From: Papaver somniferum
Taxonomy: Eukaryota; Streptophyta; Magnoliopsida; Ranunculales; Papaveraceae
DNA: 64,000 nucleotides
Assembly: GCF_003573695.1 (NCBI RefSeq)
Contig: NC_039358.1
Coordinates: 152,820,920-152,884,919, forward strand
Reading direction: 5' to 3'
The translations under genes and the position numbers were made by a program. The notes beneath the pieces were generated by a model that was given only the letters and a program-made list of their open reading frames with translations, did no database searches and was not told where the DNA came from. Of the stretch, positions 12,282-24,288 are shown in pieces. Positions within the stretch are counted from its first letter, which is position 1. Each line of letters opens with the position of its first letter.

Positions 12282-12689
12282 AAATCAAAAGAGTATTTTA
12301 GGTACCATAATACTCTACTCAGTGCATCTGAATTCTCTTGCTCTGGACTACAATTATATCCACTTAACTTACTCACAATATAGGCAATGTCTGGACTCTT
12401 ACAGTTCATTAAATTCATCAGACATCCTATAACTTTTGAGTATTCAAGTTAAGATACTCCACTACCCTTATTTTTCTTGAGACTACAAGAATAATCGTAC
12501 GAAGTACAAGCAGGTTTACAATCAGACTGATTGTATCTCTTAAGCACAACTCAACATAATGAGAACGACTAAGACTTATAAATGTTTGATTATCTTCTAA
12601 TCCTCATCCCTAAGATTACATCAAAAGGGCCCAAGTCTTTCAAGTCAATGTTCTCATTCAGTGCATGTTTTTAGTGGAATTGATCACAT

Positions 12690-14740
12690 CTATGTTTGTA
12701 TCAAGCATATCATCAACATACAAGCATACAATTACACAGACATCCTTAACAAGTTACTTGTAGACATACTTGTCAGATTCATTAATTTAAATCCACTATC
12801 CATTATCACATGATTAAATTTTCCATGTCACTGTTTACGTGCTTATTTGAAAACCATACAAAGATTTTTCAAATTACAAACTTTGTATTCACAACCTTTC
12901 ACTACAAAGTCTTCAGGTTGATCTATGTAAATTTCTTTACCTAATTCACGGTTTTAGAAAAAGCTGTCTTAACATCCATCTGATGTATCTCTACGTTCTT
13001 TATGGCAGCAATAACAATTAGTATCTCAACGGAAGTAATTTCCGTCACAATTGAATTAGAATCAAGGAAATCTACACCTTCTTTTAGTTTATAGCCTTTA
13101 GCTACCAACTTAGCTTAATATTTTTCCACAGTTTCATCTACCTATCGTTTCCTCTTAAAGACTCATTTACATCCCATGGTCTTACAACCTGGAGGTAAAC
13201 TAGCAAGCTCCCAAGTCTGGTTCCAACGGACTGAGTCCATTTCACTAAATGAAGCTTCTTACCAGAATGGGGTTTCAGTAGATATTAAGGCTTCTTTACA
13301 AGTCTGTGGCTCAGACTAAGCTAGGCATGTTATGAAGTCGGTTTCATAAGAAGTCTCAAGTCTAATTATTTTACTTCTCTTAGGCTCAACATCAACTTCA
13401 TCTTCCTTTAAAATAAGTTCTGACTATTTGAAGATAAATCTAGGGGATCAACAACACATCTCTAATGAGGTACAGGTTTAGAATAAACATGTTCAAAGAA
13501 CTCAGCATCCCTAGATTCCGTAATAATATTCACACCAATGTCAGAAAAAAATCAGAACACACAACCAAAAACCTATTTGTAGAAGTATACTCAATATACC
13601 CTATACGAAAACACAATCAACATTTTTGGTTTCAATCTAGTTCTTTTAGGAAGAGGAATTACAATCTTAGTCAAACGCCCCCACACTTTGACACATTCAT
13701 AAGAAGGTCATCTACCGTTCCATAAACCATATGGAGTTTCATCTGATTCTTAAAAGGATACTTTATTCAGGATATACTAGTTAAGAGGACTTCCTCCCCC
13801 CACAAGGCCGCATACGGTTGTTATGTTCAAGGCTTCTAATTGGTTTCCAACTTCAAGTTTATACATCTTAAGGCTTCTAAGGCGTCATCCTTATCCTAAG
13901 CAAGTATACAAGATAGTACCTCGTACAATCATCTACGGAAGTTATAACCATCTTTTACCACAGTGGTTTTGGGTTGAACTCATGTCAACTAGGCCTAACT
14001 GAATTAATTCTAAAGGCTTAGAATTACTCTGAACATTTGTGCTAAAAGATTTTATAGCATATTTTGATTCTTCACAGATTTCACTTTTGTGTTCAAAATC
14101 CAAACTAAATTTGGGTACGAAGCCTATGCTAGCCAGTTAAGCATTGACTTATAAGTTTACGGTTCCAAGTCTACCACGTAAAACAATCAATCACACAAAG
14201 ATATCACAAGAATCAACTACGTTCACATCATCAGTTTTTCCGTTAAGCTTATATAGACCCAAAGTCCTATAACTCTTGCTTAAAAAATCACTGCCTAGTT
14301 ACAACAAGTTTTCCAGATTCAATTAAGATCTTAAATATTTTTCCATCTACAACAGAACAAGATACAAGATTTTCGCATATGCTCGGAACATGAAAACTTC
14401 ATTCAATGTGAGAATATTACAGATATGAGCTTCTGCTCGACCTTTTCCTTTTATGCAACCTCTATTGCATATGAGTTACTCAATAAGAGTTTCTCGACAT
14501 CCCCTATCCTATGATAGGAGGTGAACAGGTCTCTGTTTCAACAAACATTCTTGGTGGCTCCAGAGTCCACCTATGGTCTCTCACATTGGTTATTAAAATA
14601 ACTTCCGACATCATGCCACCAAACTCGTTCTAGTTTGTTTCAACTAAATTAGCATTAACTTTCTACTTATTAAGGTTTTTATGTTGTCTACAATTTACTG
14701 CCGCGTGGCCAAATTTTACAAACATAACACCCACCCTTAA
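12690..14740 (-). pseudogene. decayed Copia gag-pol (RT, integrase, protease, zinc knuckle)
   Basis: Reading downward on minus: gag zinc knuckle remnant with CYVC and, after a frameshift, GHAAVNC (14684-14731); aspartic protease site DSGATKNVC followed by a stop (14535-14575); integrase fragment ETPYGLWNGR, a stop, then PSYECVKVWG (13678-13741); reverse transcriptase EIHQMDVKTAFSKTVN (12945-13000) and the catalytic box YVDDM (12706-12720). The order GAG-PR-INT-RT-RH is diagnostic for Ty1/Copia. Stops and frameshifts occur throughout. Confidence 0.85.
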
Positions 14741-15315
14741 CTAAAGTAATTCCGGATTCAGGTTTACGAAATATACCTTTATCATGAAGACCATGCTTAG
14801 AGTTGCCTTCGATGTTCTCACCTTTGCCATCTTTGGAAGATTTGTTTCCAACCACATGCGGCTATTAGCCATGTCCCTCGGAGATGACACCTTTATTCAC
14901 AAATCACAATTCCAAATCAGAAAGTAAAATATGAGTTTTGAAGATAACATCTATATATACAAACTTCGTTTGAATCAGCGTTTCAAAAAACTCATGGTTA
15001 CCCCACAAAAATTAATTTAGTTAACAAAAATTTTCTGCTCGTCAGAATTTTTCAGAAACGTTTTTCTGTTTTGTAAAATATCAAAAAAATACTTTTACAA
15101 CTCTAAAAATTCTGAAATTTTACGCGGGTAACTATCAGAATGTCTACTACGTTGTGTCAAAAGGGTTCATCGAAATTCCTTCTATATTAAAAGATAAAAT
15201 TGAAACTCTACATATGACCAGAAATTCGTTTTTGTTTTTCACTCCACAATTAACATCCATGATTCACAAACCAATCAATCGTTTTCGATTATTACAAATG
15301 ATAATGTCTTAAGAT

Positions 15316-15955
15316 TGTTGGGTGCAATAATCAAAAACAAAGAAAAATCAAATAAGCAAAAGTTATTGATACTTAGCTCCTTTATAATGGAAGTGATTGC
15401 TTTGACAAAACGAACAAGCTCCCCGTATCTCCGCAACAGCAACAAGGCAAAACTTTGGAAAATAGAGTGAGTCACGTGTTCAACACGCTGTCCTTAAGAC
15501 ATTAGCGCCAGGCTACACTCAAGAGTGATGCTATAGCCCTCACAGGACGGATATCTCCAGGATAAAACACCCTAATACACCTACTACTAGCATATGTAGT
15601 AGATGCTCAACTTGAGCTTGGCAACTCCGAAAAAACCGTTAAGGAAAATCGCGAATGCTTAAAAACCGCTATAAAATATTTTCCCTTAGGGGTCCCTCTA
15701 AAATATAGAGCAACCCCTTTCCCATGATTTTACAAAAGTAGTGAATTTCTTTATATAATTGACAAATACAACTTAAGAAGAAAAACTCCCCGATGTGGGA
15801 CTAAAAGGTTTATATAGTTTCTTAAAACTAATAAAAATTGGAAACTCCACGATGTGGGACTAAAAAGTTTCATTCACAAAATAAAACAATAAATATTAAT
15901 TTTTTATTAAAACTTTAAAAAATTATCTTTTTTTTTTATTAATCGTTTTCCAACA
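15316..15955 (-). repeat. 5' LTR of the 10.3-16.0 kb Copia element
   Basis: 640 bp, direct repeat of 10326-10966, ends TG..CA. The right flank TGAAT is the target-site copy. Confidence 0.92.
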
Positions 15956-16500
15956 TGAATATCCTGCGAACATGGTTTCTTGTGTTATTATAATATGCTT
16001 ATGAGTACTGCATTGATGTTTCCGTAACTTGCTTTACTAGTTGATGATTGCTCATACCGTGGAGGTTTTGTATTTGTTATTGCAGTATTTTTATCTGGTA
16101 TTAGAACCTGTTTTTTTCTTTTCTTTTTTAGGACTAGAATCTGAATTGAAACAGTTTTTACATCCTCTTGTAAAATGTATGGCAGTATGGCATTTTCATC
16201 AGTTCCAAAACATGGCACCCTGAAACTTAGATTACCTAACTATAAAGGAAGAAGTGTGCAAGTGAAATATGGACCTATGGTACCGCAACTTTAAGGATCT
16301 AGATAATACCTATATGGAATAAAGACAATCACTACATGTTCTTCAACTATATATTTATAATATATCTATAAGTACGCACAGAATGATTCACACCCTCAGT
16401 GGGAAATCAGAATCCTCCTTGATTCGTCTATTGTTTTTCTTTTCTTTTTTTTCCTTTTTTGAAAAAACAGAGTTAGCTGCAACCAGTTACAGCATTCCAA
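15956..16500. other. region between the Copia element and the phosphatase gene
   Basis: It holds the presumed 3' UTR and downstream region of the phosphatase gene (minus strand), with T-rich and A-rich tracts. Joining 10325 to 15961 restores the pre-insertion DNA. No continuing reading frame for the 9.6-kb candidate gene was recognised here. Confidence 0.5.
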
Positions 16501-18713
16501 TTACAGATTAAGGTGCATTCTTCTATTGTTAGCAAGACAATGAGAACTGGCCAATGATGTAATCCACACCTGATCTGACTTTACTGGCTCATCATCGTCA
16601 TTTCTATGCCATGTCCAAAATGCATGAGTTGAATTGACAATCTTGAGCTCTCCGTGGCCGAAGCTTGCTTCGCGAAACACTGACCACTCCGGGCTTGGGT
16701 TTATATATCTGTTACATCATTTAGAGATTTTTAGAAAAACAGCATCCTAGACATGAGTTGTCATTCGTGGTAACAACAACAACAACCAGCAAAAGCAGCG
16801 GTATACCTGTGAGCTAAGCCCTCTCTGTTTCCTCCATCACCAATAGTTATGTGGACAGATCCACAGGGATCTGATTTGCCGCCACTAACACGTTTCTGCA
16901 ATTCAAAGAACCATTTTCCAGAAAGAGTTAAATGCCTTTAGCTTTTATTAAGTTCATGGGGTAAATTTTTTTGCCATAGTCCCATAGTTATATTACCGTG
17001 CGTTCGTAAGCATGTACATGGCCAGCAAGCATGATATCCACTCCGGCGGCATACAGCAATGGCTCCATAGAAGCCATCATATTATCTCCTTCGTGTTGAT
17101 GTGCTTTATTACTGTTATACCAGGGTACGTGGAACAAAGCTAGTAACCAAGGTGTCCTTTGCCTATCCACTTTTGAAAGATCTTCCTGCAAACCACAGAT
17201 AACAAATAAATTATCTTTAGGGGAACAAAACCTATTTTCTTTTCTTTTTGACTAAAACAAAAGAGTATTTTGAGAAAAGTGATTTTAAAACAGAATTAAC
17301 CTTCAACCAGCGATATTGATCTGAGTACTCATCATGGTCTGTATAAGAGCCAAGCATCAGCACATGGACTCCTGCAACTTCAAAAGAGTAATAAAGATTT
17401 GAATTCGACCCACTTTCCTCAAACGGCATCTTCCGCCTAGCATTATAAGATGCAAACCCATCTTTCACGAATGGTATTCTTTCCACTTCATGATTTCCTT
17501 CAGTAACCATCCACGGCCTTGTACTTGCAAGAGGCTCGACCAGCTCACCAAATGTATCCCATTGATGCTGCATGTAATCAGCATAAGAGAGGTCTCCAGG
17601 GAGCAAATGCATATCATATTTGCATTGCCCTATGTGGTCAAGAGTTGAAGCAGTCCATCCCGTCTGACCCATATCACCAGCCACAGCGAAAGTAATTGGA
17701 AACTTAGAGGGAGGGGTCTTGAGTTTGAACTCAGGACCTTGTCCACCACATCTGTAGAAATAACTTTGGCCAGGTTCCAGAGGTCCTATGACAGTGTGGT
17801 GAATCTTTCCTGATTTGTAGAACAAGTAAGTGTAAGATGTGCTTTCTCCTTGAGATGATGATTTGTACACTCCAGGTGATGTTCCATATTCTACTAGTGA
17901 AGGAGAAGATTGATCTTCTGTCACCCATGAGATGCGCATGTGCTTATCTCCGGCCAAAGAAATGTGAACCTGCATCAACAATTTTATGTTGCTTCATAAA
18001 TGGATCAAACTAAATGAAGTATTTCAAAATTCCAAGAAACAGTATAACAAACCCATGAACATGTGATCAGTATCATAATATCCCACAACGCCACTCCTCC
18101 ACACTTAACATCCAGTCTCATTCTTACCTCTAATTTCTCCTAAGGCCAATTCTTGCTTGGTTTCCAACCACGAATTCCATTTGACTCAATATATAGTAGT
18201 TCAAATCATGTTATTGTACAAACAAGAAACCCCAAACCCTTGCAAGATTAAAATCATTGTCATGCACTATTTGACCGACATGGCAGATGCAATAGGTTAT
18301 ATTCCATTTCATCAAAAACTGCTCCTAGAACCTTAATTAGGTTGAACCAAAAAAATTCAAGGAAATTTGTAAATATTCCAGCTGATTTTTAGCCAGGAAC
18401 TCAAAAAGATTTAGTATTCCATACTGAGATAAACAAGTAAGACAACAACAACAACAGCATCCAAATCAATCGATTAATAATTCGAAATTTGAATTTGAGG
18501 TTGGGTTTATTCATTTAGAAACAATCGAAGTAGACACAGAGAAAGGTATATTGTAGTAAGTACCTGATGAGGATCGGAAGAATCCCTGATTCTCCATTTG
18601 AATTCAAGATTCTTACGAGGCTTTGGTCGAACATATTCATCAGCTCCTAGTACACTTATTAAAATTACAGAGACAATTAAAAACATCATCAACAAAATGT
18701 ACTTCAGCTCCAT
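16501..18713 (-). CDS. PAP18: purple acid phosphatase, PAP18 subfamily
   Basis: A metallophosphoesterase that releases phosphate from monoesters at acid pH. Plant members are secreted or vacuolar and serve phosphate scavenging. Five exons, all GT-AG: 18564-18713, 17301-17969, 16997-17185, 16807-16895, 16501-16708. They join in frame to 434 aa plus TAA, the usual length for low-molecular-weight plant PAPs. Residues 1-24 form a signal peptide (hydrophobic core, then VLGA). An N-terminal Fn3-like PAP domain starts at VHISLAGDKHMRISWVT (51-67). The five metal blocks are complete: GDMG (D149), GDLSYAD (D176, Y179), GNHE (N209), FHVPWYN (H292) and GHVHAYER (H329, H331). The C-terminal block SFGHGELKIVNSTHA is conserved and contains one N-glycosylation site (NST). 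The sequence resembles Arabidopsis PAP18 throughout, from memory. A longer upstream ATG at 18881 is in frame but would bury the signal peptide, so the ATG at 18713 is chosen. Confidence 0.95.
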
Positions 18714-18787
18714 TTTTTTTTTCTTTTTCCTTTCTGCAATCAAAATGACCGACCATCTGATAAGAATTCGTATACTGGTGGATATTT

Positions 18788-18795
18788 TATTTATA
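18788..18795 (-). promoter_or_regulatory. putative TATA box of the phosphatase gene
   Basis: TATAAATA on the minus strand, about 75 bp upstream of the ATG at 18713. The spacing suits a short 5' leader. No phosphate-starvation P1BS site (GNATATNC) was looked for systematically. Confidence 0.45.
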
Positions 18796-18899
18796 GGAAA
18801 TTTCAAAATTACCCTTTTATGTATTCTAATGGGAAAATGACGAAGTGTTCTTTTCTGGTGCGTGAAATATGAATCCGACAAGAGTTTATGCGGATACTC

Positions 18900-20046
18900 A
18901 ATTGAATTTTCGAAAGCTGGTAACTGTCCTGCAGAAACTGGGTCCCAGTCTCTCAGATGAAGATTGTAAAATTTATGAAAGAGATCTATCTTAGGAGCCG
19001 TTGGATTTGGTGACTGTTACTGTAAGTACCTGATGAGATAAGTATGAACATGGTGAAAATGGTGAAAATGTTGTCAGTTTCAAAGATCAATCATCGCCAT
19101 GGGCATCCAACCTTTCTCCCATATGTCGCGGACTGCTTTAACTGATTGATACTTCATTTCCAGTATGGCAGTATCTGCTTACTTGTTGGCCCATCACATG
19201 AATTAGATTACGTCGATGACCTACCTGGCTACCACGGATACTCTGAGTCTTAGATTAGCGCTTTCATAGGTCTGTCCTTGGAAGCACTGATGTGGACGTG
19301 AGATTTAGACATGGATATTTTGAGGTGGCAATTTCTCAAATAATTGAGATGCGGATACGTAATGAAATGAGCAGTATTCCTTCCTATATGGTCAATTTTG
19401 GTCGTCGCTCTCTTGACTTGGTCAAGATGTTTGTGGTTGTTAGAAATCTAATAACCACATTTTGGCGCGAACAAATTCCACTAAGGCAAAAGTCATAAAG
19501 AAATCGAGATAACAGTAAGTTGAAAAACAATCAAACCATGAGAAAGAATACATAAGAAGCAGAAAACAACACAACGAAACTTCCTATCTCGAAGCAAAAA
19601 ATCGGACGGATAAGCTTGCAAGAAAATGAAAGCCAACAACCAGGACGACAATGTACGAGGATTCTAGCTCTGACTGTGAACCGTGAAGGTAAAAATGAGA
19701 AAGATCGATGCTGAAAAGCCCAAACTCGTATGTCCTAGCCTTATCGCTAGAAAAGATAATAGCACGGTTGGAACCGATCATCAAAAAGCATGGTGTAATG
19801 TTAGAGCAATTAAGCTCCAGACGAAAGAACCAAATGGAGGAAAGCTGTCAAAACCTATCGATGGAGACAATCACAACATCACACCTATCACCACCGGAGC
19901 TTGGAGTGGAAGAGAAGTCTTCGAGTTATCGAGTAAGCGTATTAATCATTATGTCATGTATTTTAGGGTAAAAACAATACGGAGAAAAGTAAGGGGTACA
20001 TTGAAGTTTGTGTGAGAATGAGAGATCAAAATCATACGACACTCAC
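18900..20046. other. no gene recognised
   Basis: This is the upstream region of the phosphatase gene, continuing to the left end of the Athila-type element. Short frames at 19292-19498 and 19683-20015 lack recognisable domains. The last bases, CTCAC (20042-20046), are the left target-site copy of the next element. Confidence 0.5.
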
Positions 20047-21576
20047 CGATAAGTTAGGAAACCTACAATAAATATACTGCAAGTGCACGACGTCTAACTA
20101 GTAGATAATGGCAAGTACAGGTCGTTCCCAGATAGAGTGTGAAATACTTCTACTAAATAATACCAAGAATCAACAAATCAATAAGGTGATGTTTAGCGAT
20201 TTTTCAGGAACTCGGGACAAAATGAAATAATAAATAATTGTTAACAATAAACGGAATGAGAGCGGGTTATTAGGATTCTCGGTTTCCACCAAATAACTAT
20301 GCAAACTCTACTAATCTTTAAAAATATATTCCATGCTTTTATTTTCAAATACTGTTTCTCCGCTATAGTTTTCTTCGCTTCATGGGTAGTGATTCTAAAG
20401 CATTACCTATCAATCCTTGCATACCACGTCTAGGGATTTAACCGAAGCACGAAATATCAATTCAAAAGCACAAATAATCAAGAAAATCACATAAACGATT
20501 AAACACCAAGCTTTGTGAAGAAAAACTATTAATCAATCAAATCATTATTAAGCATATATCAATGTAGAGTTTTCACAATTAATTGATTTCTACCTAAACC
20601 CTAACATGACTCTAGCTAGACATGGCTTTCTCAAAAGCCATAAACATATTAAAATCAAACTCTAGCTAATGAAAAATGAAGAATCGAAAACAAAACTTCA
20701 AAACTCTTCTCTCCTTGCGGCACTATGGTCGGGGGCCTCTCTCAAATAGTCAACACACCTTCTTATACACCTTCCTCTCCTTTATTTTATTAATCAAAGT
20801 ATCAAAATAAATTATTCTATGAAATATCTTGCATGCAAGTTGATGTCGTCATCAGTATCTTTCCCAAAATAATGTTGCCACCTCGTTCTTCCAATAAAAT
20901 AATAAACTCTTCTTATTTCCAAAATCTCTCAGATGAAGCAAGAGTTATTTTATTTCCAAAATAATCTCACGTGTAAATACTCCTCAATTAATTCTTCACA
21001 TGAAAAATAAATTATCTTTCCCCGTGGAATATATTTATAATAAAGTAAGAAAGATAAATACTTCTCATTTTCAGTTTTCCCCCACTTTGATTTCAATTCA
21101 TTTGATGCGTTTGTGCCTCGCCTATGAAACAATTCTATGCTGCTGATGTATATGGAGATACCAGGCCAGCTACATTTTGTCATTTTTTTCATTGTGGTTG
21201 CTGATATATGGAAATACTAGGCCAACCCCATTTCATCATTGTGGTTGCTGATACATGGAAATACCAGGCCAACCCATTTCATCATTGTGGTTGCTGATAT
21301 ATGGAAATACCAGGCCAACCCGGCTGCTGATACATGGGAATACCAGGCCAGCATATTTGATCATTGTGGTTGTTGATACATGGAAGTACCAGGCCAACCA
21401 AATTTTTGCATTTTCGTCGCAAACACCATTATGTCTCACATTTTGCTGTTTATTAGTTGGATGATCGAATTCACTTGTACTTTCTACAAAAGCACTAAAA
21501 AAGTATTAGTAACTAAAATATTGTATCCCATCTAATATAAATATGGGTATAAAATGTAGCATTTACATGCTTATCA
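20047..21576 (-). repeat. 3' LTR of the short Athila-type element
   Basis: 1530 bp, direct repeat of 22762-24288. A tandem array lies at about 21137-21405. The first base is C instead of the expected T. Confidence 0.88.
21137..21405. repeat. tandem array inside LTR, about 50-bp unit
   Basis: Five to six units of 'ttgctgatatatggaaatac' plus 'caggccaaccc' and 'atttcatcattgtgg'. The same array occurs in the partner LTR at about 23849-24117, with the same unit order, so it predates the insertion. Confidence 0.8.
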
Positions 21577-21769
21577 ACACCCCCACACTTGTATTTTGCT
21601 AGTCTTCGAGCAAAACAGAGACATTATACAATTGATTTATTTATTTTTTAATTTTTTTATTCCTAAGAAAAGTGAAAATCTGCAAAAATATGGATAATTA
21701 CCCACTCCCCCACACTTAATCATTACATTGTCCTCAATGTAATTGAATCATCCAACGAAGAAATTAAGA

Positions 21770-22566
21770 TGGGAAATGAAAATATAAACAATAGAGTAAA
21801 GGGAACAAATCTGATGGATTGACTCCCATGAAGCAAAATGTATTTGTTTCCCTCTTTGCTAGTAGCACGTTCTCAAACAATGTGGAGTTGGTACCCCAAG
21901 GTAAGATGCGAATCATATATATAAAGCCTGAAGAGTTGGGGATCAACCCAACTAATATGATTAGTCATAAACATGAACCTGCGGTAAGAAATATTAGTAC
22001 CCATAGAGATAAAACTGAATTCAATCTTATTTAAAACATAATTCGAACCTTGAATATGCAGTAAATCAGGTTCGCGGATAATTAATAAAGATTGTTTAAA
22101 GAATTGAACAGTTTTTGTACTCCCTAAATCAGGTTCTAAGTCAGCGGAAATAACTTCCACGACTGATATTGGTTCAACTTCAGCTAAGTCGGGCACGCAA
22201 ACATATGTTGGTTCAAATTCACTCGTCGAACAAGGCCTCATTGGAGTAATAGTATCTTGACTCATAGACCCATTATTATCTAAAACAGTTTCATTATCAA
22301 TATCATCAAGACAAAAAAAATTCAGAACTTAATGGATTATGGGTCAAGGTCGGACCATTGTCGACTGATGGAACTAGTCGAGACTCAGACAGAACTAGAG
22401 GTTCTAGTTTGGGCTTCCATTTGTTAGTGTCTAGCAGTGGTGTGGAGTCTAATAAGGCATTGGCTTCACAAATAACACTATCATCATCAAAACCATACCC
22501 AAAATGAGCTAAGCAAACCTCTAGTGGATTTTCCAAGTGGTCCTTACAAAAGCTTTGCGAGTGCAT
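21770..22566 (-). pseudogene. Athila-type internal fragments
   Basis: The minus frame 22306-22566 contains FCKDHLENPLEVCLAHFGY and later KPKLEPLVLSESRLVPS. This resembles the linker between gag/protease and reverse transcriptase in Athila polyproteins. A second frame (21873-22265) holds ISWVDPQLFRLYIYDS, shared with the remnant at 4.2 kb. The frames are disconnected and no catalytic domain is present. Family placement rests on the tRNA-Asp primer site and this block. Confidence 0.55.
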
Positions 22567-22737
22567 CTTTTCGCCTGTAGCATTTCAGACTAAGGTACCT
22601 GGAAAATATTCAAACGAACTGCGTAAAAAGAACTAAAAGAAATCTAAAAGAAAAAGAAAAATAAATTATATACAAAAATAAAATAAAATAAGCTATATAC
22701 AAAAATTGATATCAATCAGAGTGTATTATGCAACCAC

Positions 22738-22755
22738 TCCCCGGCAGCGGCGCCA
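22738..22755 (-). other. primer-binding site, tRNA-Asp type
   Basis: The plus strand reads TCCCCGGCAGCGGCGCCA, the 3' end of plant tRNA-Asp with one mismatch. It lies six bases from the right LTR. It is not a tRNA gene because no cloverleaf surrounds it. Confidence 0.85.
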
Positions 22756-22761
22756 AAAACT

Positions 22762-24288
22762 TGATAGGTTGGGAAACCTACAATAAATATACTGCAAGTG
22801 CACAACGTCTAACTAGTAGACATGGAAAGTACAGGTCGTTCCCAAGAGGAGTGTCAAATACTTCTACTAACTAATACCAAGAATCAACAAATCAATAAGG
22901 TGATGTTTAACGATTTTCAGGAATTCGGGACAAAATGAAATAATAAATAATTGTTAACAATAAACGGAATGAGAGCGGGTTATTAGGATTTTCGGTTTCC
23001 ACCAAATAACTATGCAAACTCTACTAATCTTTAAAAATATATTCCATGCTTTTATTTTCAAATACTGTTTCTCCGTTATAGTTTTCTTCGCTTCATAGGT
23101 AGTGATTCTAAAGCATTACCTATCAATCCTTGCATACCATGTCTAGGGATTTAACCGAAGCACGAAATATCAATTCAAAAGCATAAATAATCAAGAAAAT
23201 CACATAAACGATTAAACACCAAGCTTTGTGAAGAAAAACTATTAATCAATCAAATCATTATTAAGCATATATCAATGTAGAGTTTTCACAATTAATTGAT
23301 TTCTACCTAAACCCTAACATGACTCTAGCTAGACATGGCTTTCTCAAAAGCCATAAACATATTAAAATCAAACTCTAGCTAATGAAAAATGAAGAATCGA
23401 AAACAAAACTTCAAAACCCTTCTCTCCTTGCGGCACTATGGCCGGGGGCCTCTCTCAAATAGTCGACACACCTTCTTATGCACCTTCCTCTCCTTTATTT
23501 CATTAATCAAAGTATCAAATAAATTATTCTATGAAATATCTTGCATGCAAGTTGATGTCGTCATCAATATCTTTCCCAAAATAATGTTGCCACCTCGTTC
23601 TTCCAATGAAATAATAAACTCTCCTTATTTCCAAAATCTCCCAGATGAAGCAAGAGTTATTTTATTTCCAAAATAATCTCACGTGTAAATATTCCTCAAT
23701 TAATTCTTCACATGAAAAATAAATTATCTTTCCCGGTGGAATATATTTATAATAAAGTAAGAAAGATAAATACTTCTCATTTTCAGTTTTCCCCCACTTT
23801 GATTTCAATTCCTTTGATGCGTTTGTGCCTCGCCTATGAAACAATTCTATGTTGCTGATATATATGGAGATACCAGGCCAGCTACATTTTGTCATTTTTT
23901 TCATTGTGGTTGCTGATATATGGAAATACTAGGCCAACCCCATTTCATCATTGTGGTTGCTGATACATGGAAATACCAGGCCAACCCATTTCATCATTGT
24001 GGTTGCTGATATATGAAAATACCAGGCCAACCCGGCTGCTGATACATGGGAATACCAGGCCATCATATTTGATCATTGTGGTTGTTGATACATGGAAGTA
24101 CCAGGCCAACCACATTTTGGCATTTTCGTCTCAAACACCATTATGTCTCACATTTTGCTGTTTATTCGCTGGATGATCGAATTCACTTGTACTTTCTACA
24201 AAAGCACTAAAAAAGTATTAGTAACTAAAATATTATATCCTATCTAATATAAATATGGGTATAAAATGTAGCATTTACATGCTTATCA
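22762..24288 (-). repeat. 5' LTR of the short Athila-type element
   Basis: 1527 bp, ends TGATAGG..CTTATCA, near-identical to 20047-21576. It carries the tandem array at about 23849-24117. Confidence 0.88.

Larger units (their letters stand above)
10326..15955 (-). mobile_element. Copia LTR retrotransposon with decayed interior
   Basis: Two near-identical direct repeats with TGTTGG...CCAACA ends enclose 4.35 kb. Flanks are TGAAC (10321-10325) and TGAAT (15956-15960), a 5-bp target duplication with one change. The polypurine tract beside the left LTR (10967-10978, complement ATGTGGGGGAT) puts the coding strand on minus. All Copia domains survive as fragments in the proper order, reading downward. 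They are a gag zinc knuckle at about 14684-14731, protease DSGATK at about 14550-14575, integrase C-part TPYGLWNGR at about 13678-13741, reverse transcriptase IHQMDVKTAF at about 12960-13000 and YVDDM at 12706-12720, and RNase H at 12096-12281. Every one is broken by stops or frameshifts. By eye the LTRs differ at about six substitutions and one indel. No convincing primer-binding site was found next to the right LTR. Confidence 0.9.
20047..24288 (-). mobile_element. short non-autonomous Athila-type Gypsy element
   Basis: Two 1.53-kb direct repeats (20047-21576 and 22762-24288), ends TGAT(A)..TATCA, enclose only 1.19 kb. The target duplication is CTCAC/CTCAT, one mismatch. Just left of the right LTR, 22738-22755 matches the 3' end of tRNA-Asp (TCCCCGGC.GCGGCGCCA, one change), so the primer-binding site lies on minus. 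Next to the left LTR, the complement of 21577-21590 (AAGTGTGGGGGTGT) is the polypurine tract. tRNA-Asp priming is typical of Athila. The interior keeps fragments of the gag-pol linker and 3' region but no RT, RNase H or integrase, so it must have moved with enzymes from a relative. Confidence 0.88.

Noticed and set aside
18714..18881. In-frame upstream extension of the phosphatase, starting at an ATG at 18881
   Set aside because: It would put 56 residues before the signal peptide and overlap the TATA-like box. The ATG at 18713 gives the normal family start.
19683..20015. Possible small genes upstream of the Athila-type element
   Set aside because: Two overlapping frames on the same strand, no family resemblance, no splice partner.
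21137..21405. Regularly spaced repeats that could look like a CRISPR array
   Set aside because: This is plant DNA. The units are directly adjacent, diverged, lack unique spacers and occur identically in the partner LTR.
22738..22755. tRNA-Asp-like sequence
   Set aside because: Only the 3' end matches, and it lies next to an LTR, so it is a primer-binding site and not a tRNA gene.
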